Shown: positions 16,147 to 25,519 of the stretch, in pieces
Layout of the letters: each line of letters begins with the position of its first letter
Numbering within the stretch: position 1 is the first letter of the stretch
From: UBA6055 sp965214085
GTDB taxonomy: Bacteria; Chloroflexota; Anaerolineae; Aggregatilineales; Phototrophicaceae
Direction of reading: 5' to 3'
DNA length: 64,000 nucleotides
NCBI GenBank assembly: GCA_965214085.1
Contig: OZ243937.1
Location: 2,914,001-2,978,000 of the forward strand
Translations under genes and position numbers: made by a program
Notes under the pieces: model-generated
Seen by the model: only the letters and a program-made list of their open reading frames with translations
What the model was told of the DNA's origin: nothing
Database searches by the model: none

Positions 16147-18561
16147 ATGGGCATGATAAGCGAGAAGACAATCAGCACCCTGGAACTGCATAAGATCTTG
16201 CAGGACTTGTCGTCTTACACCACCTTCGGCGCCGGCGAAGAGTTCGCCATCGAGCTATACCCCTCGACCGAGCTGGAAGAAGTCCAGCTTTGGCAGCGCG
16301 AGACGGCCGAGGCGGTGGCACTGCTGGAAGAAAGCTCCAACATCAGCTTGCGCGGCGCCCGCGATGTGCGCGACCCGGTGGTCAAGTCGCTGCGCGGCGT
16401 CATCGTCGAGCCCAGCGCGCTGCTCGACATACGCTACACGCTGCGGCGCGGCACAACCTTGAAGCGCACCCTGGGGCGGATGAAAGCCTCTTTTCCCTTG
16501 CTGTCCGACTTGGCCAACGAAATTGAAGACTGCGCCGAATTGCAGCGCTCGATCGAGAAGACGGTCGACGATAACGCCGAGATCAAAGACTCTGCCAGCG
16601 CCCGCCTGGCCATCATCCGGCGCGACCTCAAAGTGGCTTTTGACCGGCTGCAGAACAAGTTAAATCGCATCGTCACCAGCAAAGCCAACCAGCCCAAACT
16701 GCAAGAAGCCATCGTCACCATGCGGCACGGGCGTTACGTCATCCCGCTCAAAGCCGAGCACAAAGGCAAGATTAAAGGCATCATGCACGACACGTCGTCC
16801 TCCGGCGCTACTATCTTCATCGAGCCGCTGGAGACGGTCGAGCTCAATAATAAATGGCGGGAGCTGCAAGTGGCCGAGGAGAAGGAGATCCGCCGCATCC
16901 TGGCGGACCTGACCGACGAGGTCGCCGGCGAGAGCGAGCGCATCGTGCGCACGGTGCAGCTGCTGGGCTACCTCGATCTGACCTTCGCCAAAGCGCGCTA
17001 TGCCCTGGAGCGCAGTTGCATTCAGCCGCGCATGACGGAAATCGACCCGGGCCCCGCGGCAGCCGCGCATCCTGGATCAACCATCACCCTCAAAGGCGCG
17101 CGTCACCCCCTGCTTGAGGGTACTGGTAAGGTCGTGCCGCTGGATCTGCACTTTGACAACGACAGCTGGGTCATGGTGGTGACTGGGCCCAATACCGGCG
17201 GCAAGACGGTGGCGCTGAAGACCGTCGGGCTGATGCTGTTGATGGCGCAATGCGGCTTGCACATCCCGGCGGACGAAGCCGAGCTGTCGGTGTTTCAGGG
17301 CGTCTTTGCCGATATCGGCGACGAGCAGAGCATCGAGCAATCGCTGTCCACTTTCTCCTCGCACATGACCAATATCATCGACATTCTGGCGCAAGCCGAC
17401 AAGCGCTCGCTGGTGATTCTGGACGAAGTCGGCGCCGGCACCGACCCAACCGAAGGCTCGGCTTTGGCGCGCGCATTGCTGAATGATTTCAAGAATCGCG
17501 GCGTCACAACTATGGTCACCACGCACCACCCGGAGCTGAAAGTTTATGGCGTGGAGACGCCCGGCGTGCGCAATGCCAGCGTCGAATTCGACCTGGAGAC
17601 CTTAAGGCCGACCTACCGCTTGATCGTAGGTTTGCCGGGCCGCTCCAACGCGCTGGCCATCGCCGAGCGCCTGGGGCTGGACGCGGCCATCGTGGCCGAC
17701 GCCCGCGGCATGGTGGCGACCGAAGACTTGGCCGCCGATGACTTGCTGGACGAGATCCAGCGTACACGGGCCGAGACACGCCTGCAGCACGATGAGGTCG
17801 TCTATCTGCGCGAGCAGCTGACGGCGCAGCGGGACGACCTGCAAGCGCGGCTGGACAATATCGAGGACGAGCGCCGCGACGTCATCCGCGCCGCCCGCCG
17901 CCATGCCGAAGAAGACCTGTCCGATTTCAATCAGCAACTGCGTAAGATGCGCAACGAATTGCGCTCGGCCGGCATGCCCGCGGAGACGCTGAACGCGCTG
18001 AAAGCCGCCGCCGAAAAGATGGCCAGCTGGACGAACGCGCCGCTCGACGATGCCGAAGAAGTGCAGCAGTTGGACGATGTCGACTGGCTGCCGCGAATCG
18101 GCGACACCGTTTTCCTCGACACGCTGAACGCCGAGGGCGTCATCGCCGAGCTGGACGAGAAAGAAGCCCAAGTGCAGGTCGGCACTTTGCGGGTTCGCGC
18201 CAGGTACGGCGATATGCGCCGCCGCAATCGCAGCGAAAGACGCTCCGCCGAGCGCGGGCACGTCCGTCAGTACGAGCCGTCGGATCCGCCGCCGCCGCCA
18301 GCCAAGTCGCCGGGCATGGAGCTGGACATCCGCGGCCAACGGGTGGAGGAAGCGCTGGAGATCCTCGACCGCTACATCAACGCCGCTTATAATTCGGGGC
18401 TGCCTTTCGGGCGGATCGTGCATGGCAAAGGCACGGGCCGCTTGAGGCAAGCGGTGCGCATGTATCTGAAAGATCACGCCCTGGTCAGCAAAGTCACGCA
18501 GGGCCTGCAGAACGAAGGCGGCGCCGGCGTCACCGTGATACACATGGTGCCGATTACGTGA
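16147..18561 (+). CDS. mutS2: MutS2 endonuclease/ATPase
   Basis: An 804-residue MutS2, acting on branched DNA or on collided ribosomes in different bacteria. Seen: the N-terminal lever/clamp region, Walker A GPNTGGKTVALKT at about 347, the ABC signature STFSSHMTNIIDIL, Walker B LVILDEVGAGTDPTEGSALA, a long coiled coil (about 525-620), a KOW-like stretch (about 640-690), and a C-terminal Smr nuclease domain from about 724 (MELDIRGQRVEEALEILDRY, IVHGKGTGRLR). All family parts are present. A second ATG six bases in (16153) is an equal start candidate. Confidence 0.95.
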   Translation: MGMISEKTISTLELHKILQDLSSYTTFGAGEEFAIELYPSTELEEVQLWQRETAEAVALLEESSNISLRGARDVRDPVVKSLRGVIVEPSALLDIRYTLRRGTTLKRTLGRMKASFPLLSDLANEIEDCAELQRSIEKTVDDNAEIKDSASARLAIIRRDLKVAFDRLQNKLNRIVTSKANQPKLQEAIVTMRHGRYVIPLKAEHKGKIKGIMHDTSSSGATIFIEPLETVELNNKWRELQVAEEKEIRRILADLTDEVAGESERIVRTVQLLGYLDLTFAKARYALERSCIQPRMTEIDPGPAAAAHPGSTITLKGARHPLLEGTGKVVPLDLHFDNDSWVMVVTGPNTGGKTVALKTVGLMLLMAQCGLHIPADEAELSVFQGVFADIGDEQSIEQSLSTFSSHMTNIIDILAQADKRSLVILDEVGAGTDPTEGSALARALLNDFKNRGVTTMVTTHHPELKVYGVETPGVRNASVEFDLETLRPTYRLIVGLPGRSNALAIAERLGLDAAIVADARGMVATEDLAADDLLDEIQRTRAETRLQHDEVVYLREQLTAQRDDLQARLDNIEDERRDVIRAARRHAEEDLSDFNQQLRKMRNELRSAGMPAETLNALKAAAEKMASWTNAPLDDAEEVQQLDDVDWLPRIGDTVFLDTLNAEGVIAELDEKEAQVQVGTLRVRARYGDMRRRNRSERRSAERGHVRQYEPSDPPPPPAKSPGMELDIRGQRVEEALEILDRYINAAYNSGLPFGRIVHGKGTGRLRQAVRMYLKDHALVSKVTQGLQNEGGAGVTVIHMVPIT

Positions 18562-18582
18562 GGACCGCTTGAGATATTCGAT

Positions 18583-19191
18583 ATGACCGAAAATCGCTAC
18601 CAGATGTTCAGCGAGCGCTATGCCAAAGGCGACATGCCTTGGGACAGCGGCATCACACCGCCGGAGATCCGCGACATATTGGCGGAGCGGCCGCCCGGCG
18701 CCGCGCTGGACTTGGGCTGCGGCACAGGCGCCGTGCTGCGAGACTTGCTGCTAACGGGCTGGCGCGCTGACGGCGTCGATTTCGTGGCGCGCGCGCTGGC
18801 GCTGGCCGGCGAGAAGCTGGCCGATTTCCCGCCCGACTCCTTTCGGCTGGTCCGCGGAGATGTCACCCGCCTGGACAGCCTGCGCGAATTGCGGCCGCCC
18901 TACGATCTCATCATCGACATCGGCTGCGGGCACAGCATCGCCAAAGCCGACAATGCCGCCTACGCGCGGGGCATCGCTGAGCAGCTGCGGGCAGGCGGCG
19001 ACTTCATGCTCTACGCCAGCCACCCGCGGCCTGATTCAAGCGTGGGCTGGACGCCGCGGCAAGTTGAACGACTCTTCGGCTCCACACTTGAGCTATATTG
19101 GGAGCAGCGCGGCTATGACACAGGTCTCGGCGTCGCCGCGAGTTGGTATCGCTGGCGCAAGCCGCTACATCCAGCCGGGAGGAAGACATGA
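18583..19191 (+). CDS. Class I SAM-dependent methyltransferase
   Basis: A 202-residue methyltransferase with AALDLGCGTGAVLRDLLLTG as SAM-binding motif I, VDFVARALALAGEKL as motif II and YDLIIDIGCGHSI as the post-motif strand. The MPWDSGITPPEI opening resembles thiopurine/tellurite-type small-molecule methyltransferases. Substrate unknown. It lies 21 bases after mutS2, and its stop overlaps the next start in ATGA, so all three genes are probably one transcript. Confidence 0.85.
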   Translation: MTENRYQMFSERYAKGDMPWDSGITPPEIRDILAERPPGAALDLGCGTGAVLRDLLLTGWRADGVDFVARALALAGEKLADFPPDSFRLVRGDVTRLDSLRELRPPYDLIIDIGCGHSIAKADNAAYARGIAEQLRAGGDFMLYASHPRPDSSVGWTPRQVERLFGSTLELYWEQRGYDTGLGVAASWYRWRKPLHPAGRKT

Positions 19192-20336
19192 GTTGGCGGG
19201 CTTTGATTCTGGCTGCGGCATTTGTCGTCGCCATCGGCGGCGCAGGATTCGCCATTGGCAGCTTCCTGCAAGCGCCTGGCCAAGTCCTGACGGCGATGCA
19301 AAGCCCGGCGCCACAGTCACAGCCAGCGCCGATACTTGTTTCGCCGGTTAGCGGCAGCGAATTTGTAGACTCGAAGATCTCGCTGTCTTGGTCTTGGCCG
19401 CCTGGGCTGGCCGAGAACCAAGTCTACGCGCTGCGGGTCTGGGCGGAAGAGCGCGCGCCGCATGAAGTCTGGACGGTTGAAAGCCTGGCGCCTGTCGCTG
19501 AGATCATCGACAGTTACAGCCTGGACTTCGGCAAATTCTACTGGCAAGTCGGCGTGGTCAGCCTGAGCGCCGGGGGCCGCTACCAAGCTATGGGCAGCGA
19601 ATGGAGCGAAATCGGCGAGTTGCAGCGCCTGCGGCGGCCGAGCCTGCTGGCGAAGCCCTACGACGAGATGTCCGCCACTGCCCGGCAATTCAACGAACTA
19701 GGCTTGAGCGCGTCGCAATTGATAGACGCTGTCCACCTGTTTGTCCACCAAAATAGCAAGACCAACGAGCAGCTCTCCTATTCGGCGGACTACAGCGACG
19801 CGGTCGAACTCATGTACGCGCATTCGCTGGGAGAAACAGCGGAAATGCCGCGCCTGCTCTGCGACGGCCGCTCCACCGCCATGTTGACCATTCTTAAAGA
19901 ATTGGGCATCGAGAGTCGACTCATCTTTTTGTACAAGTCGGGAACGGGCTGGATTTCGCAGCACACCGTCCTGGAAGTCTTCAATCCAGATATTCAGTTC
20001 TGGCAGGTCCATGATGTCGCGGAAGATTTCTATATCGTTGACGAACCCACAGGAATCCGCGTCAATGCGGAGAGCATCCTGTTCGACAGCCACGACGATC
20101 TGCTTGGCTGCCCTGTCGATGGCGGACCCTGCAGCGCCGATTTGTCCGCTTACAGCATTAGCTATTTCGAAGCCCTGCGCTACGGCCATACCTTTGAGGT
20201 CTGGGTCAATCCCGACCGCTTTGACCTTTCGGGCAGATTTGGCGGACAGGAAGATCGGAATCTGGCGGAATTCATCGGCAAGGGTGACCCACGGCGGGTC
20301 AGCTTCAGGCTGGATAGCTGGCTGGAGCGCCAGTGA
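19188..20336 (+). CDS. Membrane-anchored transglutaminase-like protein
   Basis: A 382-residue protein with one N-terminal membrane segment (about 5-27), a probable Ig-like extracellular part (about 45-150, ISLSWSWPPGLAENQVYALR), and a transglutaminase/protease-like core: the cysteine near residue 225 in LLCDGRSTAM, the histidine near 259 in SQHTVLEVF, and an aspartate in FWQVHDVAEDF. The fold occurs in peptidases and cross-linking enzymes; the actual reaction is unknown. ATG 19188 is chosen for its GGGAGGAAG ribosome site and the ATGA overlap with the methyltransferase. The 212 bp after it hold only a TATAAT at 20508-20513, possibly for the next gene. Confidence 0.72.
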   Translation: MSWRALILAAAFVVAIGGAGFAIGSFLQAPGQVLTAMQSPAPQSQPAPILVSPVSGSEFVDSKISLSWSWPPGLAENQVYALRVWAEERAPHEVWTVESLAPVAEIIDSYSLDFGKFYWQVGVVSLSAGGRYQAMGSEWSEIGELQRLRRPSLLAKPYDEMSATARQFNELGLSASQLIDAVHLFVHQNSKTNEQLSYSADYSDAVELMYAHSLGETAEMPRLLCDGRSTAMLTILKELGIESRLIFLYKSGTGWISQHTVLEVFNPDIQFWQVHDVAEDFYIVDEPTGIRVNAESILFDSHDDLLGCPVDGGPCSADLSAYSISYFEALRYGHTFEVWVNPDRFDLSGRFGGQEDRNLAEFIGKGDPRRVSFRLDSWLERQ

Positions 20337-20548
20337 TCGCCAGCGGCGCGGCACGCCCCCAATATATTCTCCACCTGGAATGACGGCAACAGGCGCGCGC
20401 TACGACCGCCTCCTCATCGCCGAACTCAGCGTTCAAGCGCTTAAGCCCTAACGACTGCCAGGTCTCATTTTCCCTGCCGCAGCCGCGTCGCAGATTCACA
20501 ATCCATCTATAATAAAGGCTTAACCTCGTCAAGTCGTTCCAGGTCGCA

Positions 20549-22732
20549 ATGCGCCGATTCGTCACAGTCTGCTTTCTTTGCTTGCTCGCGCTGAGCGGCT
20601 GCCGCCAGAGCGGACCGCTTGCAGAAGCGGGCTCTGAGACTATCCCAACGGCGCGGCCGAGTCGCGGCGCGGCGGGCCAATTGGAAGCCGCCGGTGAAGT
20701 CGCGCATCAGTTTCTTGATGCCTGGCAGCAGGGCGACTTGCGACAGATGCACGACCTGCTCACCTTCCGTAACCGCGAGCTGACTGCCTTCGAGGAGTTC
20801 AGCGCGCTCTATCAGAATGCACAGCGCCAGATGACGCTGGAGGCGATTGAATATCGTCCGCTGAGCCTGACGGGACAGGACCGGATACTGAGCTTTCAAT
20901 ACGCGCTGACCTTTCACTCGCGCATACTGGGGGAATTCACTGACCCGGACCGCTTGCTTCATCTGGCATTCGATCCGCAAGCGAACGACTGGCGCATCGC
21001 CTGGTCGCCCGCCGCTATCTTCGCCGAGATGGGCCAGGGCGCGCGCTTGATATTCGAAGAGCAGATCCCCAGCCGCGCCAATATCTACGACCGTCATGGC
21101 AAGATATTGGCTGATCAGAACGGCCGCGTGGTGCGTGTGCTGGTCGATAATCGGCGCGTTCCGGATCGCGAGGCTTGTTTCCGCTCTCTGTCGCAGGCTA
21201 TCGGCCAATCGGTCGAGTATTTTGTCGACCTCTTTGATGTACGCTCCCGCGCGGACTGGATAGTCGACGCCGGCATCCTCGAAGCCACGCCCTATATCGA
21301 AACCAGCGACCGCCTGCGGACGGATTGCGGCGCGGATTTCCAGCAGCAGGCGACGCGCCGATATAGCGACGGCTGGCTGATGCCGCATGTCCTCGGCCAC
21401 GTAGGTTACCCGGACGCCGACCAGATACCCGAGCTGGAAGCCATTGGCTTTAATGCCGAGACCATCATCGGCAAAGCCGGCATTGAAGCTAGCATGAACG
21501 ACATCCTGGGCGGGCGTCCCGGCGGGCGGCTTTCCCTGGTGGGCGCGGATGGTCGCCGCCTGCGCGTGCTTGCGGAAGTCCGCTCCCAGATACCGGAGAG
21601 CCTCTGGCTGACTATTGACGCCGATTTGCAGCGCGCTACGCTGAGCCTGGTGCAAGAGCTCTATGAGGACGAGGACCTGGCGGAGAATTCCCAGGGCGCG
21701 GCGGTCGTGCTCATGGATGTGACCAACGGGGAAATCCTGGCGCTGGTCAGCCAGCCGACTTATGACGCCAACATCTTCAACCCCTTCCCCGCCATCGGGA
21801 GGGAAACCGCGGCCGCGGGCATAAGCGAGCTGCTGGAAGACGATCGCAGCCCGCAGATCAACCGCGTATCCCAGGGCGCTTATGTGACCGGCTCGGTGAT
21901 GAAAGGCTTGACCGCCATCGCCGCGCTGGAGAGCGGGATCTACGACGAGGACAGCCGCTACCATTGCATCGGCAGTTGGTCCTATGGCGGCGATGTTCGC
22001 TATGACTGGCTGGCCAGCGGGCACGGCATCATGTCGGTTCAGAGCGGCATCGCCAACAGCTGCAATCCCTTCTTCTACGAAGCCGGCTTCCGCTTGAACG
22101 CCAAAGATCCCTGGGCGCTGCCGTCTTATGCGCTGCTGCTGGGTCTTAGCCAGCCGACCAGCATCAACCAGATTCCTGAATCAGCCGGGAACATCCCGAC
22201 GCCGGACAATGTCGAGCGGGTTACCGGCTTGCCCTGGTCTTACTCGCATGCCGTTAATTTGTCTATCGGTCAAGGCGAAGTGCAAGCCACGCCGCTGCAA
22301 ATGGCGCGCTTGTACGCCACCATAGCCAACGGCGGCTATTTACTGCGGCCGCATTTGGCGCGGGAGCGCGGCATCCTCGATCAACGCAGCCCGGTCGCCC
22401 GGCGCGATGTCATGCGCGCGACCGGCATCGACCCGCAGAACCTCGCCATCATCCGCCGCGGCATGTGCGATGTCACCACCAGTTACAGCGGCACCGCCTC
22501 GCATCAATTTCGCGGCTCGCCACTGCTGGATGTGGGCGTCTGCGGCAAGACGGGCACGGCGCAAGTGCCGGGCGAAGACAAGCTGCCGCATAGCTGGTTC
22601 ATCGCCTACGCGCCGGCCAAGGAACCGCAGATTGTCATCGCCACCATGGTGGAAAATGCCGGCGAAGGCTCGAGCGTCGCCGCGCCTTTAACGCGCCGCA
22701 TACTCGAGTATTATTACTTTCGTTCGCGCTGA
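20549..22732 (+). CDS. Class B penicillin-binding protein (lipoprotein, MecA-like N-terminal domain)
   Basis: A 727-residue transpeptidase that cross-links peptidoglycan outside the membrane. The N-terminus is a lipoprotein signal with lipobox LSGC (FLCLLALSGCRQS). Residues 45-160 look like an NTF2/MecA_N-type domain, then the dimerisation domain (PSRANIYDRHGKILADQNGR), then the transpeptidase with Ser449 and Lys452 in TGSVMKG, the SxN motif as Ser504-Cys505-Asn506 and KTG at 667-669. The catalytic set is complete. A lipid anchor instead of a transmembrane helix recalls PbpC/MecA-type proteins. Its stop faces the next gene's stop one base away. Confidence 0.9.
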   Translation: MRRFVTVCFLCLLALSGCRQSGPLAEAGSETIPTARPSRGAAGQLEAAGEVAHQFLDAWQQGDLRQMHDLLTFRNRELTAFEEFSALYQNAQRQMTLEAIEYRPLSLTGQDRILSFQYALTFHSRILGEFTDPDRLLHLAFDPQANDWRIAWSPAAIFAEMGQGARLIFEEQIPSRANIYDRHGKILADQNGRVVRVLVDNRRVPDREACFRSLSQAIGQSVEYFVDLFDVRSRADWIVDAGILEATPYIETSDRLRTDCGADFQQQATRRYSDGWLMPHVLGHVGYPDADQIPELEAIGFNAETIIGKAGIEASMNDILGGRPGGRLSLVGADGRRLRVLAEVRSQIPESLWLTIDADLQRATLSLVQELYEDEDLAENSQGAAVVLMDVTNGEILALVSQPTYDANIFNPFPAIGRETAAAGISELLEDDRSPQINRVSQGAYVTGSVMKGLTAIAALESGIYDEDSRYHCIGSWSYGGDVRYDWLASGHGIMSVQSGIANSCNPFFYEAGFRLNAKDPWALPSYALLLGLSQPTSINQIPESAGNIPTPDNVERVTGLPWSYSHAVNLSIGQGEVQATPLQMARLYATIANGGYLLRPHLARERGILDQRSPVARRDVMRATGIDPQNLAIIRRGMCDVTTSYSGTASHQFRGSPLLDVGVCGKTGTAQVPGEDKLPHSWFIAYAPAKEPQIVIATMVENAGEGSSVAAPLTRRILEYYYFRSR

Positions 22733-22733
22733 C

Positions 22734-23090
22734 TCAGCCCGCGATCACGAGTTGCGCGCTGATTATGACCAGCTCGACAAGCAGCAGGCGCAGGAAATAG
22801 CGGCGGGTGCGCTTCTTGTCGCTATGTTTGATCAAGCGGTCGAGGCTGAAAATGATCAGCCCCAGCGCGAACATGCCGCCAAAGATCAGCCAGAGATTGC
22901 GCAATGTCACCAGCGCATAGCTGCCGCGCACGGGGTCGGCCGCGCTGCTGGCAATCGCCGGCGCCGCCAATATCAAGAGCATCTCCTGGATGGCGAAGAG
23001 CGACACGACAACCAGCAGCAGGGCCGGCACAGCCAGCCCAATGGTGGTAAGCCGAAACACGATGGAAGCATTGTCGTTTGTCTTGTCCAA
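22734..23090 (-). CDS. Small membrane protein, function unknown
   Basis: A 118-residue protein with three hydrophobic segments (about 11-35, 57-80 and 97-116) and a basic loop (LDRLIKHSDKKRTRRYFLR). TTG 23090 is chosen because GGAGGGGGAGGG lies nine bases upstream; a GTG at 23123 would add eleven residues. The frame is open throughout and the segments are well formed, but I know no family. It converges on the PBP gene. Confidence 0.6.
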   Translation of the reverse strand: MDKTNDNASIVFRLTTIGLAVPALLLVVVSLFAIQEMLLILAAPAIASSAADPVRGSYALVTLRNLWLIFGGMFALGLIIFSLDRLIKHSDKKRTRRYFLRLLLVELVIISAQLVIAG

Positions 23091-23182
23091 AGCGATTGCG
23101 CCCTCCCCCTCCGCTGAAAACACCTGTCTACTCCCCTGTCTTCTAATGATAACGCAGGCCGGCAGACCGACACAGTGGCGGC

Positions 23183-23433
23183 GGCAATCGCATCAAAATA
23201 TTTTCAACATATATGCGCCAAGAACTCCGAGAATTATCCGAAAATATTCCAATATAGGACTCAATGCAGGGGCGATTGACGGTCAGTGCCTACGCGACCC
23301 TGTGCCGTGCGTAGACACAGTGGGTCAATCGCCCACGATTTTCGCCTAATTTCATGGGCGAGCCAAGGCTCGCCCCTACAATTTGTTAGTTTGAAAATAA
23401 ATTCGTCATTTAAGGATATTGATGCGATTGCCC
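23183..23433. repeat. Family B MITE-like repeat, copy 2 (inverted relative to 9008-9261)
   Basis: A 251-bp element with ends GGCAATCGCATCAAAATATT and TATTGATGCGATTGCCC. From end to end it is the reverse complement of 9008-9261 with scattered changes, including the AACTCCGAGAATTATCCGAA arm, the GGGCGATTGACGGTC stem and the GGGCGAGCCAAGGCTCGCCC hairpin. It fills much of the 641-bp gap 23091-23731 upstream of the oxidase operon. Confidence 0.8.
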
Positions 23434-23480
23434 GGCGAGAAATGCGAGAGCACCGAGAAACTTAATCGAGATATGCCATA

Positions 23481-23538
23481 TTCTTTGTGTGCTTTGTGCC
23501 TTTGTGCCTTTGTGTCTTTGTGGTGAATATATTTTCAA
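23481..23538. repeat. TTTGTGCC/TTTGTGTC run ending in TGGTGAATATATTTTC
   Basis: A short run of TTTGTGCCTTTGTGCC type, the complement of the CACAAAGGCAC runs seen elsewhere (14420-14456). It lies between the family B copy and the coxB leader. Bases 23539-23731 are the coxB leader; I see no strong promoter there, only TTGAAC and TATCTT at loose spacing. Confidence 0.5.
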
Positions 23539-23731
23539 CCGAATTCGATACACTACCCCAGACATCCGCTTGAAATAACAGCGCCCATTCGCTAGAATTG
23601 TGACAAATTGAACAAACGCGCTGTCGGATTGTATCTTGTGGCTCGTGAGTTGCGCGGGAACATAAGCATATCGTCAGCAATTGCAGGACAATGATCAGGT
23701 CGCGGCTGTGAAACGCAGGTGGTGATCCCGT

Positions 23732-25021
23732 ATGGAAAATAACCGTTCCAACATCCCGTCGATAAGCCCGGCCGCTGTGGTCGTCGCCGCCGTCTTTCTG
23801 CTGGTGAGCGTCATCGGCATCAACTGGTTCACGACATTTGTGCCCCAGGTGCTGCCGGCGCAAGCCTCTGCGGAATCCAAGAGCGTTGACGAACTCTTCT
23901 ACATCCTGGTCATCATCGGCGGCGTGGTATTTTTCTTGATCCAGGGCATGCTGCTGATTTCGGTCATATTCTTCCGCGCCCGCGACGACGATCGCGGCGA
24001 TGGACCCACGTATCACGGCAATCCCTTGCTCGAGGTCGTCTGGACGATCATCCCGGCTTTGGTCGTCGTCTACCTGGCTGTGATTAGCTTTAACGTCTGG
24101 AATCAAAACTCCGAGCCCAAAGCGGCCGTCAACATGATTAACGGCGAAGAAACCGTCATCCGTGTGACCGGCGCGCGTTACGCCTGGACGCACAATTACG
24201 AGACCAGCCGGCTCAACCCGGAAGGCGCGCCCATTGTCATCAACAGCGGCGACAAGCTGCACACCTATATCGGCCAGAATGTGGATTTGGAGCTGCGCAC
24301 CCAGGATGTCATCCATTCCTACTGGGTGCCGGCGATGCGCGTCAAGCAAGACCTGCTGCCAGGCGACCCTGAAGCCGGCGGCCGCCCCACCGAGATACGT
24401 TTTACGCCGGTGCGCGTCGAGGGCGTCGAATACCCGGCGGAATATCCGATTGTCTGTGCCGAGCTCTGTGGCGACGGGCACGGGCGGATGCGCGGCACGG
24501 TGATTGTCTATGAGGACGAAGCGCAATTTTTGGCGCAATTCTACGAGCCGGCCATCCACGCTATTCTGAATCCGCCGGCTGACCCCGTCTTGCGCGGCGA
24601 AATTGTCATACAGGAATACATCTGCAACAGCTGCCACACGCTCGACAGCCTGGGCTGGAGCAGCCGCACCGGCCCCTCGATGAACGGCATCGCCGACCGC
24701 GCCGGGGAGCGCGTCGCCGGGCAATCAGCCGAAGAATACATCGCGACCTCGGTATGGAACGCGCAGGCATTCGTCGTGCCCGGATATAACGAGCAGATGG
24801 CGCAATTCGGTCCCGACCAAAGCGACGCCAACAAGATGAGCGCGGAGCAACTCTACGCTATCGTGGCTTACCTGTGTACGCAGGGCGAGCAATCCGACTG
24901 CGACAACGAAAACAGCACGGTCGCCATACCGGAAGCAATATCAACCGCCTTCGGCCTGGAAGTGGATATCACCTTTGGCCAGGGCGATGGCGAGGCTGAG
25001 GCAGCGCCCAGCGAGGCTTAG
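23732..25021 (+). CDS. coxB: Cytochrome c oxidase subunit II with fused cytochrome c domain (caa3 type)
   Basis: A 429-residue subunit II. Two membrane helices lie at about 10-35 and 55-80 (FYILVIIGGVVFFLIQGMLL), then the cupredoxin domain with the CuA site Cys242, Cys246, His250 and Met253 in CAELCGDGHGRM and the upstream VIHSYWVPAM histidine. The C-terminal part is a cytochrome c with heme site Cys298-Cys301-His302 (CNSCH), so electrons can enter without separate cytochrome c, as in caa3 oxidases. First gene of the oxidase operon; the ribosome site is AGGTGGTGA. Confidence 0.95.
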   Translation: MENNRSNIPSISPAAVVVAAVFLLVSVIGINWFTTFVPQVLPAQASAESKSVDELFYILVIIGGVVFFLIQGMLLISVIFFRARDDDRGDGPTYHGNPLLEVVWTIIPALVVVYLAVISFNVWNQNSEPKAAVNMINGEETVIRVTGARYAWTHNYETSRLNPEGAPIVINSGDKLHTYIGQNVDLELRTQDVIHSYWVPAMRVKQDLLPGDPEAGGRPTEIRFTPVRVEGVEYPAEYPIVCAELCGDGHGRMRGTVIVYEDEAQFLAQFYEPAIHAILNPPADPVLRGEIVIQEYICNSCHTLDSLGWSSRTGPSMNGIADRAGERVAGQSAEEYIATSVWNAQAFVVPGYNEQMAQFGPDQSDANKMSAEQLYAIVAYLCTQGEQSDCDNENSTVAIPEAISTAFGLEVDITFGQGDGEAEAAPSEA

Positions 25022-25072
25022 CCGGGAATAGGCTGCATAGAGCTGGCGCTGACTGAGGGGGGGGGAAACGGC

Positions 25073-25438
25073 ATGATAACTCGGCTGATGGGCATCTCCG
25101 GCAATGTGGATGTCGACAAGTTGGCTCAGGATTACGACAAGCTGCTGGCGCCGGAAGAAGCGATTCACGCCGGCTTCCAGGTTGTCCGCGATCTCATCAT
25201 TTTCACCAGCAAGCGCATCATCATGATTGATGTGCAGGGCTTTACGGGCCGCAAGCGTGAATACCTGTCCATTCCCTATGGCAAGATCACCAAGTTCAGC
25301 ATCGAATCGTCGGGCCACCTGGACATGGAAGCCGACCTCAAGATTTGGGTAGGCAGCGACATGACGCCTATCGAGAAGAAGTTCAATCGCAAGACCAATA
25401 TCTACGATGCTCAGAGGATTATTGCGACCTTTATTTGA
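25073..25438 (+). CDS. Bacterial PH-domain protein (bPH_1/PF08000-like)
   Basis: A 121-residue soluble protein made of a single pleckstrin-like fold: IHAGFQVVRDLIIFTSKRII, IMIDVQGFTGRKREYLSIPY and KITKFSIESSGHLDMEADLK are the family's blocks. The role of this family is not settled. It sits between coxB and coxA, so a link to the oxidase or its membrane is possible but unproven. A run of nine G lies just before its start. Its last codons and stop are inside the left copy of an 83-bp direct repeat. Confidence 0.82.
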   Translation: MITRLMGISGNVDVDKLAQDYDKLLAPEEAIHAGFQVVRDLIIFTSKRIIMIDVQGFTGRKREYLSIPYGKITKFSIESSGHLDMEADLKIWVGSDMTPIEKKFNRKTNIYDAQRIIATFI

Positions 25439-25506
25439 TCGCTGATCGCTGAGGCAATGAATCTATTGGCAAAGGACCCCGCCTGCCGATAAGGGGCGCG
25501 GGAGAG
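25424..25506 (+). repeat. Left copy of 83-bp direct repeat flanking the methyltransferase-HNH gene
   Basis: It begins GCGACCTTTATTTGATCGCT, inside the last codons of the PH-domain gene, and ends GGGCGCGGGAGAG. It matches 26859-26941 at 82 of 83 positions (25493 G against 26928 T). In an uninterrupted operon this segment would be the PH gene end plus the coxA leader. Confidence 0.95.
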
Positions 25507-25519
25507 GATTGGCAAAGAA

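Noticed and set aside
20379..20451. Short frame MTATGARYDRLLIAELSVQ in the gap before the PBP gene
   Set aside because: Too short, no ribosome site and no family resemblance.
20507..22024. Long open frame (about 505 codons) on the minus strand
   Set aside because: It is antisense to the PBP gene, whose complete catalytic motifs prove the plus-strand frame; GC-rich codons keep the opposite frame open.
23462..24724. Long minus-strand frame over the coxB region
   Set aside because: Antisense to coxB; it begins in a repeat and shows no protein family.
25057..25065. Run of nine G before the PH-domain gene, suspected phase-variable tract
   Set aside because: It lies outside the coding frame, next to the ribosome site; without reads showing length variation there is no support.
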